Below, one piece after another: positions 34,538 through 43,649 of a stretch of DNA of 64,000 nucleotides. Position 1 is the stretch's first letter, and each line of letters begins with the position of its first letter. The translations under genes were made by a program, and so were the position numbers. A model generated the notes under the pieces. The model saw only the letters and a list, made by a program, of their open reading frames with translations. It was not told the DNA's origin and made no database searches. The stretch is from Persephonella hydrogeniphila (GTDB lineage: Bacteria; Aquificota; Aquificia; Aquificales; Hydrogenothermaceae). Location: contig NZ_OBEI01000010.1 of NCBI RefSeq assembly GCF_900215515.1, positions 1 through 64,000 on the forward strand. Direction: 5' to 3'.

Positions 34538-34635
34538 GGGATAGACAAAATTACCGCCAGCTGGGTCTGTCTATCCCTGTAAATGGCGGAATAGAAGTAG
34601 CCCAGCCCTGAGAGGTTCTGAAAAAATAGAACCTC
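34538..34635 (+). ncRNA. Structured 5' leader of napA with interlocking stems; candidate riboswitch or cis-regulatory RNA
   Basis: Four perfect pairings lie just before napA: GGGATAGACA/TGTCTATCCC (34538-34547 with 34568-34577), CCGCCA/TGGCGG (34554-34559 with 34584-34589), GCTGGG/CCCAGC (34560-34565 with 34601-34606), and a hairpin GAGGTTCT/AGAACCTC (34612-34619 with 34628-34635). The first three cross each other, which implies a pseudoknot or alternative folds. The last hairpin ends 2 bp before the Shine-Dalgarno AGGAGAGGAG, so translational control is plausible; there is no U-run for termination. Molybdenum cofactor riboswitches precede some molybdoenzyme genes, but I cannot match the motif from memory. 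Confidence 0.6.
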
Positions 34636-34652
34636 CAGGAGAGGAGTAGAAC

Positions 34653-37538
34653 ATGGAGGTAAAGGAAGAGAAAAAGCAAAGTACGGGATTTGAAATGTCC
34701 CGTAGGGACTTCCTGAAAACTACTGCTGCCGTTGCAGCTGCAGCAGCAGTCGGGATGGAAGTTCCAGAAGAAGCTCTTGCTGCAGCCTCAAATGCAGAGG
34801 CGGGATGGAGATGGGATAAAGCAGTTTGCCGTTTCTGTGGTACAGGTTGCGGTATTATGATCGCTGTTAAAGATGACCGTATTGTTGCGGTAAAAGGAGA
34901 CCCTAAAGCTCCAGTTAACAAAGGTCTTAACTGTATCAAAGGTTACTTCACAGCAAAAATTATGTACGGTGCTGACCGTCTGACAAAACCTCTCCTCAGA
35001 ATGAATGATAAAGGGGAGTTTGACAAAAACGGTAAATTCAGACCTGTAAGCTGGAAAAAAGCTTACGAAGTAATGGTTCAGAAGTTCAAAGAAGCTTACA
35101 ATGAGCTGGGACCTGAAGGTGTAGCCATTTTCGGTTCTGGACAGTACACAATAATGGAAGGTTATGCTGCTGCAAAACTTATGAAAGCCGGTTTTAGATC
35201 AAACAATATTGACCCTAACGCAAGACACTGTATGGCATCTGCTGTTGTTGGATTTATACAGACTTATGGAATTGACGAGCCTCCGGGATGTTACGATGAT
35301 ATCGAGCTAACAGACACATTTATGGTCTGGGGCTCAAATATGGCAGAAATGCACCCTATTCTCTGGGCAAGGGTTACAGACAGAAAACTTTCTGACCCAG
35401 ACAGAGTTAAAGTTGTAGTTCTTTCTACATTCAGGCACAGAACAATGGATCTTGCCGATATTGATATAGTTTTTAGACCAAATACTGACCTTGCTATGAT
35501 GAACTACATCGCAAGAGAAATTGTGTATAACCATCCTGAAGCTATCGACTGGGATTTTGTGAACAAATACTGTGTATTTACTACAGGATATATTGATACC
35601 GGATATGGAATGAGAAATCCAAAACATGCAAGGGAACTGGGATACAGTGATAAAGAAATGCAGACTATAATGAAACAGGCAGTCAAAAAAGTATCTGCAC
35701 TTGAAGCTCCTGCCCTCAGCATATATGGCTATAAAGAAGGCGATGTTATTAAAATGAAACATGCTAAACAGGCAGGTAAACACTGGATTATCTCATTTGA
35801 AGATTTCAAAAAGGCACTTGCTCCTTACACACTTGATTATGTAGCAAGAATAGCAAAAGGAGATCCTGATGAGCCATTAGAACAGTTTAAAGAGAAGCTG
35901 AAAAAAATGGCAGAACTTTACATAGAAAAAGGTAGAAAGGTTGTTACATTCTGGACAATGGGATTCAACCAGCACACAAGAGGTTCCTGGGTAAATGAAC
36001 AGGCATATATGATTCATCACCTCCTTGGAAAACAGGCACAACCTGGAAATGGTGCGTTCTCAATAACAGGACAACCATCAGCATGTGGAACAGCAAGAGA
36101 AGTTGGTACATTCGCCCACAGACTGCCTGCTGATATGGTTGTATTTAATCCAAAACACAGAAAAGTTTCAGAAAAGATATGGGCTGTACCTCACGGAACT
36201 ATAAATCCAAAAGTGGGCTCCCATATAGTCAAAATTATGAGAGATCTTGAAGACGGTAAGATCAAGTTTGCCTGGGTACAGGTATGTAACCCATGGCAGG
36301 ATACTGCCAACGCAAACCACTGGATCAAAGCCGCAAGAAAAATGGACAACTTTATAGTTGTTTCTGATTCTTATCCAGGAATATCTGCTAAAGTTGCAGA
36401 TCTCATTCTCCCAGCTGCCATGATTTATGAGAAGTGGGGAGCTTACGGAAACGCAGAAAGAAGATCACAGCACTGGAGACAGCAGGTAACACCTCCAGGA
36501 GAAGCTATGCCTGATATCTATCACATAGTTGAGTTCTCCAAGTTCTTCAAACTAAAAGAAGTATGGAAAGAATGGAAACTTTCTGACGGAACAGTACTTC
36601 CAAATGTTCTCGACAAAGCAAGAGAGATGGGATACAGCCCAGAAGATACACTTTATGATGTTCTATTCTCAGAAAAAGCATTCAAGAGAACAATACCTGA
36701 TGTAGATCTAAGCTATCCACAACCTGTTGCCAAGAACCCTAACACAGGAGAGATACATCCAAACACATGTGCTGTTGGAGATAAGAGAAATGTTATCGGT
36801 GTAGATGGAAAACCATGGAAAGGATATGGTTTCTTTATAGAAAAAGCTCTCTGGGAAGAGTACAGACTGTTTGGAATGGGACACGGACATGATCTTGCTC
36901 CATTTGACTTGTATCACAAAGTAAGAGGTCTTAGATGGCCTGTTGTTGATGGTAAGGAAACACCATGGAGATTCAACGCAGATTACGACCCATACGCAAG
37001 AAAAGAGATAGAAGCTGGAAGAGCACCAAGGGATGGTAAGTTTGCATTCTATGGACCAGCTCTCAAAAAACTTCCAAGAGGAAATCTATTTGATGTAACA
37101 GATCCTAAAAAAGTCGATCTCACAAACAAAACAAAGATCTTCTTCAGACCATATATGGATCCACCAGAACCACCTGATAATGAGTATCCATTCTGGCTTG
37201 CTACAGGTAGGGTTCTTGAACACTGGCACTCAGGTACAATGACAATGAGAGTTCCAGAGCTCTACAGAGCTGTTCCTGAGGCTTACTGTTACATGAATCC
37301 TAAAGATGCAGAAAAATTAGGAGTAAAAGACAACGATCTTGTATGGGTAGAATCAAGACGTGGTAAAGTTAAAGCAAGGGTCAAAACCAGAGGAAGAAAC
37401 AGACCTCCAAGAGGACTGGTGTTTATCCCATGGTTCGACGAAAGGGTTTATATCAATAAGGTTACTCTTGACGCTACATGTCCAATATCTAAACAAACAG
37501 ATTACAAAAAATGTGCTGTTAAGATATACAAAGCATAA
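34653..37538 (+). CDS. napA: Periplasmic nitrate reductase catalytic subunit
   Basis: NapA reduces nitrate to nitrite in the periplasm with a bis-MGD molybdenum centre. The 961-aa protein has a Tat signal (SRRDFLK, residues 16-22, then an Ala-rich stretch). The [4Fe-4S] site is Cys59-x2-Cys62-x3-Cys66-x27-Cys94. The likely Mo ligand is Cys193 in [11 protein letters not shown]. The length fits the long NapA form of Campylobacterota and Aquificota. It is first in a napAGHBFLD operon behind an FNR-type box and a structured leader. Confidence 0.96.
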   Translation: MEVKEEKKQSTGFEMSRRDFLKTTAAVAAAAAVGMEVPEEALAAASNAEAGWRWDKAVCRFCGTGCGIMIAVKDDRIVAVKGDPKAPVNKGLNCIKGYFTAKIMYGADRLTKPLLRMNDKGEFDKNGKFRPVSWKKAYEVMVQKFKEAYNELGPEGVAIFGSGQYTIMEGYAAAKLMKAGFRSNNIDPNARHCMASAVVGFIQTYGIDEPPGCYDDIELTDTFMVWGSNMAEMHPILWARVTDRKLSDPDRVKVVVLSTFRHRTMDLADIDIVFRPNTDLAMMNYIAREIVYNHPEAIDWDFVNKYCVFTTGYIDTGYGMRNPKHARELGYSDKEMQTIMKQAVKKVSALEAPALSIYGYKEGDVIKMKHAKQAGKHWIISFEDFKKALAPYTLDYVARIAKGDPDEPLEQFKEKLKKMAELYIEKGRKVVTFWTMGFNQHTRGSWVNEQAYMIHHLLGKQAQPGNGAFSITGQPSACGTAREVGTFAHRLPADMVVFNPKHRKVSEKIWAVPHGTINPKVGSHIVKIMRDLEDGKIKFAWVQVCNPWQDTANANHWIKAARKMDNFIVVSDSYPGISAKVADLILPAAMIYEKWGAYGNAERRSQHWRQQVTPPGEAMPDIYHIVEFSKFFKLKEVWKEWKLSDGTVLPNVLDKAREMGYSPEDTLYDVLFSEKAFKRTIPDVDLSYPQPVAKNPNTGEIHPNTCAVGDKRNVIGVDGKPWKGYGFFIEKALWEEYRLFGMGHGHDLAPFDLYHKVRGLRWPVVDGKETPWRFNADYDPYARKEIEAGRAPRDGKFAFYGPALKKLPRGNLFDVTDPKKVDLTNKTKIFFRPYMDPPEPPDNEYPFWLATGRVLEHWHSGTMTMRVPELYRAVPEAYCYMNPKDAEKLGVKDNDLVWVESRRGKVKARVKTRGRNRPPRGLVFIPWFDERVYINKVTLDATCPISKQTDYKKCAVKIYKA

Positions 37539-37548
37539 AGGTTAAGCG

Positions 37549-38433
37549 ATGGAAAAGAAAAAGCCTGTGGACAAGGAAAGGCGGAAATTCTTTATCAAAA
37601 TCCTCCAGGGGCTGGGAATGGCAGCCCTTGGAGGTTCTATATGGGGTGGATATGTTTCTGAAGCAAAGACAGATGAGGTAGTCCTAAGACCACCGGGAGC
37701 AGTTCCTGAGGATGAATTTATCAGGAAATGTATAAAATGTGGTATGTGTGTTGAGGCTTGCAAAAACAGAGAGAACAATCCAGACAGAACGAAACAGACG
37801 TCTACTTTGAGGCTTGCTGCACCGGGAGACCATAGACCTAAAGAAGAGGGGAAATACATATACCCTAAAAAAGTTGCCATTGGTACTCCTTACTTTGTTC
37901 CAAGGGAGATTCCATGTTATATGTGTGAAGACATCCCCTGTGTACCTCCTTGTCCTACAGGTGCTCTTGATCCAGAACTTGTATCCTCAGTTAAGAACGG
38001 TAAAAAAGTTCTTGATATTAATAAAGCAAGGATGGGAGTTGCTGTAGTTGATATAGAGCACTGTATCGCATACTGGGGACTTCAGTGTGATGCATGCTAC
38101 AGAGCCTGTCCTCTTATTGATGAAGCAATTAAGCTTGAGCTGAGGAGAAATCCGAGAACAGGAAGACATGCTTTCTTACTGCCAGTTGTTTATCCAGATG
38201 TGTGTACTGGATGTGGTTTATGTGAGCGTGCATGTGTAACAGAAAAACCTGCTATTTTCGTTCTACCAAGAGAGCTTGCTCTTGGTAGAGTAGGTAAACA
38301 TTACATAAAAGGATGGGAAAAGAAAGAAGAAGAAAGACTTAAAGGCTCCAAGGGTATCCAGAAAACGATAACTCCGAAAAGCGAGAAATCTCCGGAAGAA
38401 TATCTGAATACAGAGGACTTGTTCAATGAGTAA
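37549..38433 (+). CDS. napG: Ferredoxin-type protein NapG
   Basis: NapG (MauM/NapG family) takes electrons from the NapH membrane protein towards NapA/B. The 294-aa protein has a Tat-like start (ERRKFFIKILQGLGMAALGG) and four [4Fe-4S] motifs, e.g. CIKCGMCVEACKN, CYMCEDIPCVPPCP, the segment with CDACYRACP, and CTGCGLCERAC. It starts 10 bp behind napA and overlaps napH by 8 bp. Confidence 0.94.
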   Translation: MEKKKPVDKERRKFFIKILQGLGMAALGGSIWGGYVSEAKTDEVVLRPPGAVPEDEFIRKCIKCGMCVEACKNRENNPDRTKQTSTLRLAAPGDHRPKEEGKYIYPKKVAIGTPYFVPREIPCYMCEDIPCVPPCPTGALDPELVSSVKNGKKVLDINKARMGVAVVDIEHCIAYWGLQCDACYRACPLIDEAIKLELRRNPRTGRHAFLLPVVYPDVCTGCGLCERACVTEKPAIFVLPRELALGRVGKHYIKGWEKKEEERLKGSKGIQKTITPKSEKSPEEYLNTEDLFNE

Positions 38434-39259
38434 TAATGTGCTGTATAAGAATAGGTATCTGATTGCAAGGAGGATTGTACAGGTGTCAATTCTCCTCCTT
38501 TACATAGCAGGAAATGTATATGGATGGAAAATACTACAGGGAAACCTCAGTTCCTCAAGACTATTTGATCTGATACCTCTGGCTGACCCGTATGCTGTAC
38601 TGCAGTTGTTTGTAGCTGGAACTATACTTGCAACAGATGTTATTGTTGGAGCCTTGATAGTTCTTGCCTTTTATTCTCTGATTGGAGGAAGGGCTTTTTG
38701 TAGCTGGGTATGTCCTATAAATATGGTTACAGATTTTGCAAACTGGCTGAGAGTGAAAACAGGACTTCACAGAGAAGAATGGCAGTTGAGGCTGTCAAGG
38801 AAAGCAAGGTACTGGATACTTGGACTGAGTTTAGTTGTTTCTTTTATTATTGCGGCACCGGCTTTTGAGTTTATCAGCCCAATCTCAATGCTCCACAGGG
38901 GACTGATATTCGGAATGGGATTTGGATGGGCTGCTGTTGCTGGTGTATTTCTGTTTGACCTTTTTGTAACAAAAAATGGCTGGTGCGGGCATATATGTCC
39001 ATTAGGTGGCTTTTATTCCCTTGTTACAAAACCATCTGTCATAAGAGTAAAACATGATGCTGACAAATGTACCTTGTGTATGAACTGTAAGAATGTATGT
39101 CCAGAGAAACAGGTTCTCTGGATGATTGGTAAAGAGAGCGTCTTCGTTACTTCGGGGGAATGCATTAACTGTGCAAGATGTATAGAAGTTTGCAACGATG
39201 ACGCTCTGAATTTTGGTCTTAGATACAAACCACAAAAGGAGGAGAAGGAAAATGCTTAA
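38426..39259 (+). CDS. napH: Quinol dehydrogenase membrane component NapH
   Basis: NapH is an inner-membrane Fe-S protein that oxidises quinol. The 277-aa sequence has four transmembrane helices, the CxxxCP pairs CSWVCPIN and CGHICPLGG, and two [4Fe-4S] motifs in the tail (CTLCMNCKNVCP, CINCARCIEVC). With NapG it replaces NapC, which is absent here. Confidence 0.94.
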   Translation: MSNNVLYKNRYLIARRIVQVSILLLYIAGNVYGWKILQGNLSSSRLFDLIPLADPYAVLQLFVAGTILATDVIVGALIVLAFYSLIGGRAFCSWVCPINMVTDFANWLRVKTGLHREEWQLRLSRKARYWILGLSLVVSFIIAAPAFEFISPISMLHRGLIFGMGFGWAAVAGVFLFDLFVTKNGWCGHICPLGGFYSLVTKPSVIRVKHDADKCTLCMNCKNVCPEKQVLWMIGKESVFVTSGECINCARCIEVCNDDALNFGLRYKPQKEEKENA

Positions 39260-39812
39260 GAAAAAATGGAAATTACTGATGGCTATCCCAGCAATGGGAA
39301 TATCTATATCTTTGATAGGCTGTCAGCCAGGAGGAACTGCTGCTAAAGGAAAAGCGATTTCTTCAGAGGAACTCTCTTACAGAAAAGCGCCCCTTACTGT
39401 AAATACAGCTCCACCACCTGTTGAGTTTCCTAAAGCACCACCGGGACAGTCTAAGAGATTTCAGAGGGCTTATGAAAATGCTCCACCAATGATTCCCCAC
39501 AGCGTAGAAGGACTACTTCCGATTACACAGAAAAACAATGCATGTCTTGGATGCCACGATCCAAAAGTTGCTAAATCCGTTGGAGCAACTCCTGTGTCTC
39601 CAACTCACTTTATCGATTTCTTCCAGCTCATTAAAGGTAAGGTTGTTAAACTGAACAAACTTGATCCTGCAAGATGGAACTGTGTACAGTGTCATGCTCC
39701 GCAGGCAAATGCTAAGCCGCTAGTTCAAAACACATTCAGACCTGATTACAGAAATCCGGAAACCAAAAAGAAAACTATTCTTAACAAAAATGTATTTGAA
39801 GGGGTGTATTAA
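39252..39812 (+). CDS. napB: Di-haem cytochrome NapB, apparently a lipoprotein
   Basis: NapB is the small electron-transfer subunit of Nap. Two haem sites, CLGCH (Cys98/101, His102) and CVQCH (Cys144/147, His148), and the distal-ligand regions IPHSVEG (His83) and PTHFIDFF (His119) identify it. The N-terminus ends in LIGC (Cys24), a lipobox, so the mature protein is probably lipid-anchored, unlike soluble NapB of Proteobacteria. The ATG at 39252 follows AGGAGAAGG; an upstream in-frame start at 39213 lies inside napH and would disrupt the signal sequence. Confidence 0.92.
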   Translation: MLKKKWKLLMAIPAMGISISLIGCQPGGTAAKGKAISSEELSYRKAPLTVNTAPPPVEFPKAPPGQSKRFQRAYENAPPMIPHSVEGLLPITQKNNACLGCHDPKVAKSVGATPVSPTHFIDFFQLIKGKVVKLNKLDPARWNCVQCHAPQANAKPLVQNTFRPDYRNPETKKKTILNKNVFEGVY

Positions 39813-40366
39813 TGTCCAAAAAGATGGACAGGAGGGGCTTTTTAAAAGCCCTTCCTTTTATTCCTTCAGCAACGATAGAGGAGATAAAAGAGCCGACAGA
39901 GATAGAAGAAAATAATATTATCAGACCTCCCTATACTTCTGAAAACTCTGATTTTTCAAAGTGTATAGAGTGCGAAGGAAGTTGTGTACTTTCCTGTGAA
40001 GAAAAAATACTGTTCAGATTAAAAGACGGTTCTCCAAAACTTGTATTTGGAGAAAAAGGATGTACCTTCTGCAAAAGATGTGCAGAAAACTGTGAGTTTG
40101 GAGTCCTATCAATAGAAAATCCGGAAAGAATATATGTAGAAGTAAAAATCAATTTCTCTAAATGTATGGCATGGAACGGGGTTATGTGTTTTTCCTGCAA
40201 AGAACCTTGTATTGATAATGCTATAAAATTTGAGGGGCTTTTCAAACCCCAGATACTGCCTGATTTGTGTACAGGTTGTGGATTTTGTGTAAATGTATGT
40301 CCTTCAGGTGCAATAGAAGTCTTTCCTCTCAAAAGGGAGAGTGGGATAAATGAAGAAACTGCTTAG
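39812..40366 (+). CDS. napF: Ferredoxin-type protein NapF
   Basis: A 184-aa polyferredoxin. Cysteine groups: CIECEGSCVLSC, CTFCKRCAENC, CMAWNGVMCFSCKEPC and CTGCGFCVNVCPSG. The N-terminus (DRRGFLKALPFIP) resembles a weak Tat motif, although NapF of Proteobacteria is cytoplasmic, where it helps NapA maturation; location is therefore unclear. Its start overlaps the napB stop. Confidence 0.87.
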   Translation: MSKKMDRRGFLKALPFIPSATIEEIKEPTEIEENNIIRPPYTSENSDFSKCIECEGSCVLSCEEKILFRLKDGSPKLVFGEKGCTFCKRCAENCEFGVLSIENPERIYVEVKINFSKCMAWNGVMCFSCKEPCIDNAIKFEGLFKPQILPDLCTGCGFCVNVCPSGAIEVFPLKRESGINEETA

Positions 40367-41318
40367 TTTTTTTGTCCTGATTTTTGTTTTGGGAAATGCA
40401 TACGGTTTCAGTTCTAAACTGATTGCTACGACAAAAGTAGATGGTGCTGTAAGTGAAATAAGATATAAAGATGGAAAGATTTTTGTTGCAACTGAAAGGG
40501 GAAAGGTAGAGATAATAGATTTTAAAACCTTAAAAAAGATAAAAGTTTTAAAGTTTCCAAAATTTGAAGATTTTATGGGAAATCCACAACTTCCCAAAGT
40601 TTTTTCTGTAGATATATCTCCAGACAACACTAAAATTATCGCAGTTGTTCAGACAGAAAGAGGTGGCAGAGATGTTTATCTGTATACAGAGAACAATCTG
40701 AAAAAGATCTTAACAAGAAAATCCCACCTGCAAATAGGAAGAGTGAGATTCATAACAGATAATACTGTTCTCTTTGGACTTGGAGGAGATGAAATTGTTT
40801 TATTTGATCTTAAAGATAGAAAAATCATTTACAGGAATCCTGTAGGGATGTCGTTTTTTTCAGATATGGAGATTAATGAGAGCAGAACAAAAGTAGCTGT
40901 TGTAGATGAAAGTGGAGATACAAGAATAGCAGATATAAAGACGGGAAAAGTGATAAAAGTTATAGAAGAGTTAAATAAAGATAAAGCATTTGATGTTGAT
41001 TTTAGAAATGACAGGATAATGAGTGGAGGCAGAGATAAAAAAGCTGTTTATTACAATCTTAAAACAGATCAGTATCAGATATTCCATGCAGACGATTTTA
41101 TGGTCTTTTCTGTTGCCTTGAGTCCTTCTGGTAATAGAGGTGCTTATCTGTACAATGACAGATTTGATGTGAAAATTGTAAACACAGAAGAAGGAGAGGT
41201 AATAACAACACTTTCTGGACACAAAGCAACACCTTCAAACATAAGATTTGTTGATGAGAATCAATTAATTATAGGTTGTGATGACGGAAAATTATATATA
41301 TGGAGGATAGAACCATGA
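40350..41318 (+). CDS. napL: NapL, periplasmic beta-propeller protein
   Basis: A 322-aa protein with a signal peptide (about 1-19, ending NAYG) and WD40/YVTN-like repeats, e.g. VFSVDISPDNTKIIAVVQ, VFSVALSPSGNRGAYLY and IIGCDDGKLYIWRIE. NapL occurs at this position in the nap operon of Campylobacterota such as Wolinella. Its biochemical role is not settled. It overlaps napF by 17 bp and napD by 4 bp. Confidence 0.88.
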   Translation: MKKLLSFFVLIFVLGNAYGFSSKLIATTKVDGAVSEIRYKDGKIFVATERGKVEIIDFKTLKKIKVLKFPKFEDFMGNPQLPKVFSVDISPDNTKIIAVVQTERGGRDVYLYTENNLKKILTRKSHLQIGRVRFITDNTVLFGLGGDEIVLFDLKDRKIIYRNPVGMSFFSDMEINESRTKVAVVDESGDTRIADIKTGKVIKVIEELNKDKAFDVDFRNDRIMSGGRDKKAVYYNLKTDQYQIFHADDFMVFSVALSPSGNRGAYLYNDRFDVKIVNTEEGEVITTLSGHKATPSNIRFVDENQLIIGCDDGKLYIWRIEP

Positions 41319-41671
41319 ATATATCAAGTGCTGTTGTAGTTACAGAACCAAAACATTTCAAGGAAGTTCTACAGTCTCTTGAAGAGAGCGGGCTGTGTGA
41401 TGTTTATTTCCATGATGAAAAATCAGGAAAGATCATCATAATTATCGAAGGAGAAGATATCAACGAGGAAACATTTAAACTAAAGCAGATACAGATGCTT
41501 CCACATGTTCTATCTGCAAATATGGTTTATTCATACTCTGAAGAGGAGTGGGAATCTGCTGCAGAGTATCTGCAAAAGCTGAGCAACGATGTTCCAGAGA
41601 TACTTAATGATGAAAATGTCAGGGCAGAGGATATTGTCTACAAAGGACATATTAAAGGGTACATAAGTTAG
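41315..41671 (+). CDS. napD: NapD, NapA signal-peptide chaperone
   Basis: NapD binds the Tat signal of NapA and controls its export. The 118-aa protein begins MNISSAVVVTEPKHFKEVLQSL and ends with an acidic extension; the core matches the small ferredoxin-like NapD fold. The ATG at 41315 follows TGGAGG and overlaps the napL stop. It is the last nap gene. Confidence 0.88.
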   Translation: MNISSAVVVTEPKHFKEVLQSLEESGLCDVYFHDEKSGKIIIIIEGEDINEETFKLKQIQMLPHVLSANMVYSYSEEEWESAAEYLQKLSNDVPEILNDENVRAEDIVYKGHIKGYIS

Positions 41672-41677
41672 TAAAAA

Positions 41678-41724
41678 TTGACCTTGGACAATGATATTGA
41701 ATGAATGTAGCTACAAATTAAGAT
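41678..41724 (+). promoter_or_regulatory. Imperfect FNR-type box and -10 of the nir operon
   Basis: TTGAC-CTTG-GACAA (41678-41691) has one mismatch in the second half-site. TAAGAT (41719-41724) downstream would place a start site about 46 bp from the box centre. It is the only promoter-like region before the PAS-porin-nirS run. Confidence 0.4.
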
Positions 41725-41751
41725 CAGGATACATACTGGAGCGGGAGGATT

Positions 41752-42288
41752 ATGGACAAAACATTTGATATGTTCTGGGAAACTGAAGTTCCAGAAAATG
41801 AGCTAATTATATCAAGAACAGATCTGAAGGGAATTATTACCTATGTTAATGAAACATTTGCACATATATCCGGTTATAAGCCGGAAGAACTTATAGGAAA
41901 ACCTCATAACATCATAAGACATCCTGATATGCCAAAATCTGTTTTTAAAGAGTTGTGGGAAACAATAAGGCAGGGAAAAACATGGAAAGGCTACGTAAAA
42001 AATCTAAGAAAAGACAGAGGGTACTACTGGGTTTATGCTGAAATATCCGGAGTTTATAAAGATGGACAGCTGATTGAATACAAATCAATGAGATCTCCTG
42101 TTTCAAGGGAAAAAAAGAAAGAGATGCAGGACCTATATGACAGGATGAGAGAAGAGGAAGGGGGAGATGTAAGAGTAGTTATGTATCTCCCTAAAAAGGT
42201 TTACGACAAACTGGAAGAGCTTTCTCAGGAACTTGGCATATCAGGAGAAGAACTCATAGAAAAGCTTTTAAATCAGTTTAAGACATAA
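41752..42288 (+). CDS. PAS (Aer-type) sensor fused to a ribbon-helix-helix-like DNA-binding module
   Basis: A 178-aa two-part protein. Residues 13-125 are a PAS domain close to the FAD-binding PAS of Aer: PHNIIRHPDMPKSVFKELWETI, GKTWKGYVKN and GYYWVYA. Residues 125-138 form a charged linker. Residues 139-178 (VRVVMYLPKKVYDKLEELSQELGI and then GEELIEKLL, quoted in part) have the strand-helix-helix pattern of MetJ/Arc/CopG repressors. There is no transmembrane or methyl-accepting domain. I infer a cytoplasmic redox- or oxygen-sensing regulator of the downstream nir genes. Confidence 0.8.
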   Translation: MDKTFDMFWETEVPENELIISRTDLKGIITYVNETFAHISGYKPEELIGKPHNIIRHPDMPKSVFKELWETIRQGKTWKGYVKNLRKDRGYYWVYAEISGVYKDGQLIEYKSMRSPVSREKKKEMQDLYDRMREEEGGDVRVVMYLPKKVYDKLEELSQELGISGEELIEKLLNQFKT

Positions 42289-42305
42289 TCTTAAGGAGGT
42301 TTTGG

Positions 42306-43622
42306 ATGATGAAAGGGAAAGTACTAAGCTTAGGAGCAGCAGCCCTGCTGGCAGGTGGAGCGTTCCTGCTATCAGGACAGACAAACACAGCAAACGCTCA
42401 GGATTTGCTGGGAGTCTCATTTATTGAGAACGTGAAACCTTATTTAGAGTTCAGACCAAGATATGAGTATGTGGATGTCGACCAAAGCGGAAACAAAGAG
42501 GCAAATGCTCTAACAATCAGAACAAAAGTTGGTGTGAATATTGGAACAGTATTGGGAGTTAACGGTCTTTCTGCGACCCTTGAGGCTATTGATGTTTCTG
42601 CTCTTGTAGACGATTACGCACCACAAAAATCAGGATATGAAACAGTCCTTGATCCAGATAACACAAGGATTACACAGGCATACCTTGCTTACAAATTTGG
42701 AAATTATGTGTTCGTAGCAGGTAGAAAATATGTAATTGTTGACGACCACAGATTTATAGGAACCGTAGGATGGAGACAGATGCCCCAGTCCCTTGGAGTG
42801 CTTGCTGTAGCAGGAAAACCTGTACAGGGACTTGATTTCTTACTGGCTGGGGTTTATGAGAGAAAATTTGTTGTGGATAGAGAAAATTTAGACTGGCATC
42901 TTGACAAAATGCCTATCGTTTTAGATGTAAATTATCAGGTTGTTCCACAATTGAGAATTAAAGGTTTTGCTTATCTACTAACTGATATTCATAACACTTA
43001 TGGTGTAAAGGCTTCAGGGAAGGTTAGTTTAGGTAATGGTATTAATATTTCCTATCTTGGAGAATATGCAAAACAAGAAGATCCGTATGAGAATGATAAT
43101 TTTGATAAAAAACCAAGTAGAGATACTGACTATTACAGATTGAAAGTTGGTGCTTCGGCAATGGGATTTTTTGGAAATGTAATGTATACATATTTTGGGG
43201 ATGCAGGTGGAGCTAATAAAGGTGGATTTTCTGTTCCTTTAGCAACAAACCATAAATTTGATGGATGGGCTGACGTACTTTTAAAAGGTGCAGCTAATGG
43301 TTTTAAATATGGGATGAAGGAACTTTGCTTATCCGTTGGTTATAAAAATAAAACTATTGGTAAATTTATGGTTGCTTACTTAACTTTCGATGCGGATAAA
43401 AGTCAAACTGAACTTGGTGGAAGTAAAGATATAGGATCAGAAATTGACGTTCTATATACAAAAAAATTAACAAAAAGACTTTCATTCCTTGCAAAAGCAG
43501 CATGGTATGATGCAGATAAAGGATATGTATTTACAAAGTATAATGGAACTAACTTTACAAGTGTACAGTATGGGAGAAACGACGTAACAAAATACTGGTT
43601 ACAGCTTGACTACAAGTATTAA
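42306..43622 (+). CDS. Outer-membrane beta-barrel porin
   Basis: The 438-aa protein has a signal peptide (about 1-31, ending ANAQ) and alternating hydrophobic/polar strands, e.g. VKPYLEFRPRYEYVDVDQSG, ITQAYLAYKFGNYVFVAGRK, and a C-terminal aromatic residue (LQLDYKY), as in outer-membrane barrels. The start resembles the alginate-export/short-chain porin group. Placement between the sensor and nirS suggests nitrate/nitrite entry. The 3' half is visibly more AT-rich than the 5' half. TAAGGAGG precedes the ATG. Confidence 0.8.
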   Translation: MMKGKVLSLGAAALLAGGAFLLSGQTNTANAQDLLGVSFIENVKPYLEFRPRYEYVDVDQSGNKEANALTIRTKVGVNIGTVLGVNGLSATLEAIDVSALVDDYAPQKSGYETVLDPDNTRITQAYLAYKFGNYVFVAGRKYVIVDDHRFIGTVGWRQMPQSLGVLAVAGKPVQGLDFLLAGVYERKFVVDRENLDWHLDKMPIVLDVNYQVVPQLRIKGFAYLLTDIHNTYGVKASGKVSLGNGINISYLGEYAKQEDPYENDNFDKKPSRDTDYYRLKVGASAMGFFGNVMYTYFGDAGGANKGGFSVPLATNHKFDGWADVLLKGAANGFKYGMKELCLSVGYKNKTIGKFMVAYLTFDADKSQTELGGSKDIGSEIDVLYTKKLTKRLSFLAKAAWYDADKGYVFTKYNGTNFTSVQYGRNDVTKYWLQLDYKY

Positions 43623-43649
43623 TCTATAAAATCTTGAAGGAGGGTAATT

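Noticed and set aside
34606-34620. TPP riboswitch (CTGAGAGG resembles the thi-box CUGAGA)
   Set aside because: The rest of the thi-box (ACCCUUUGAACCUGAUC) is absent, and the downstream gene is napA.
34571-34939. Minus-strand frame of 122 codons across the napA start
   Set aside because: Low-complexity antisense shadow of the Ala-rich Tat signal region of napA, without a supporting ribosome-binding site.
39213-39251. Longer start for NapB
   Set aside because: It lies within napH coding sequence and places charged residues before the signal sequence; ATG at 39252 has AGGAGAAGG upstream.
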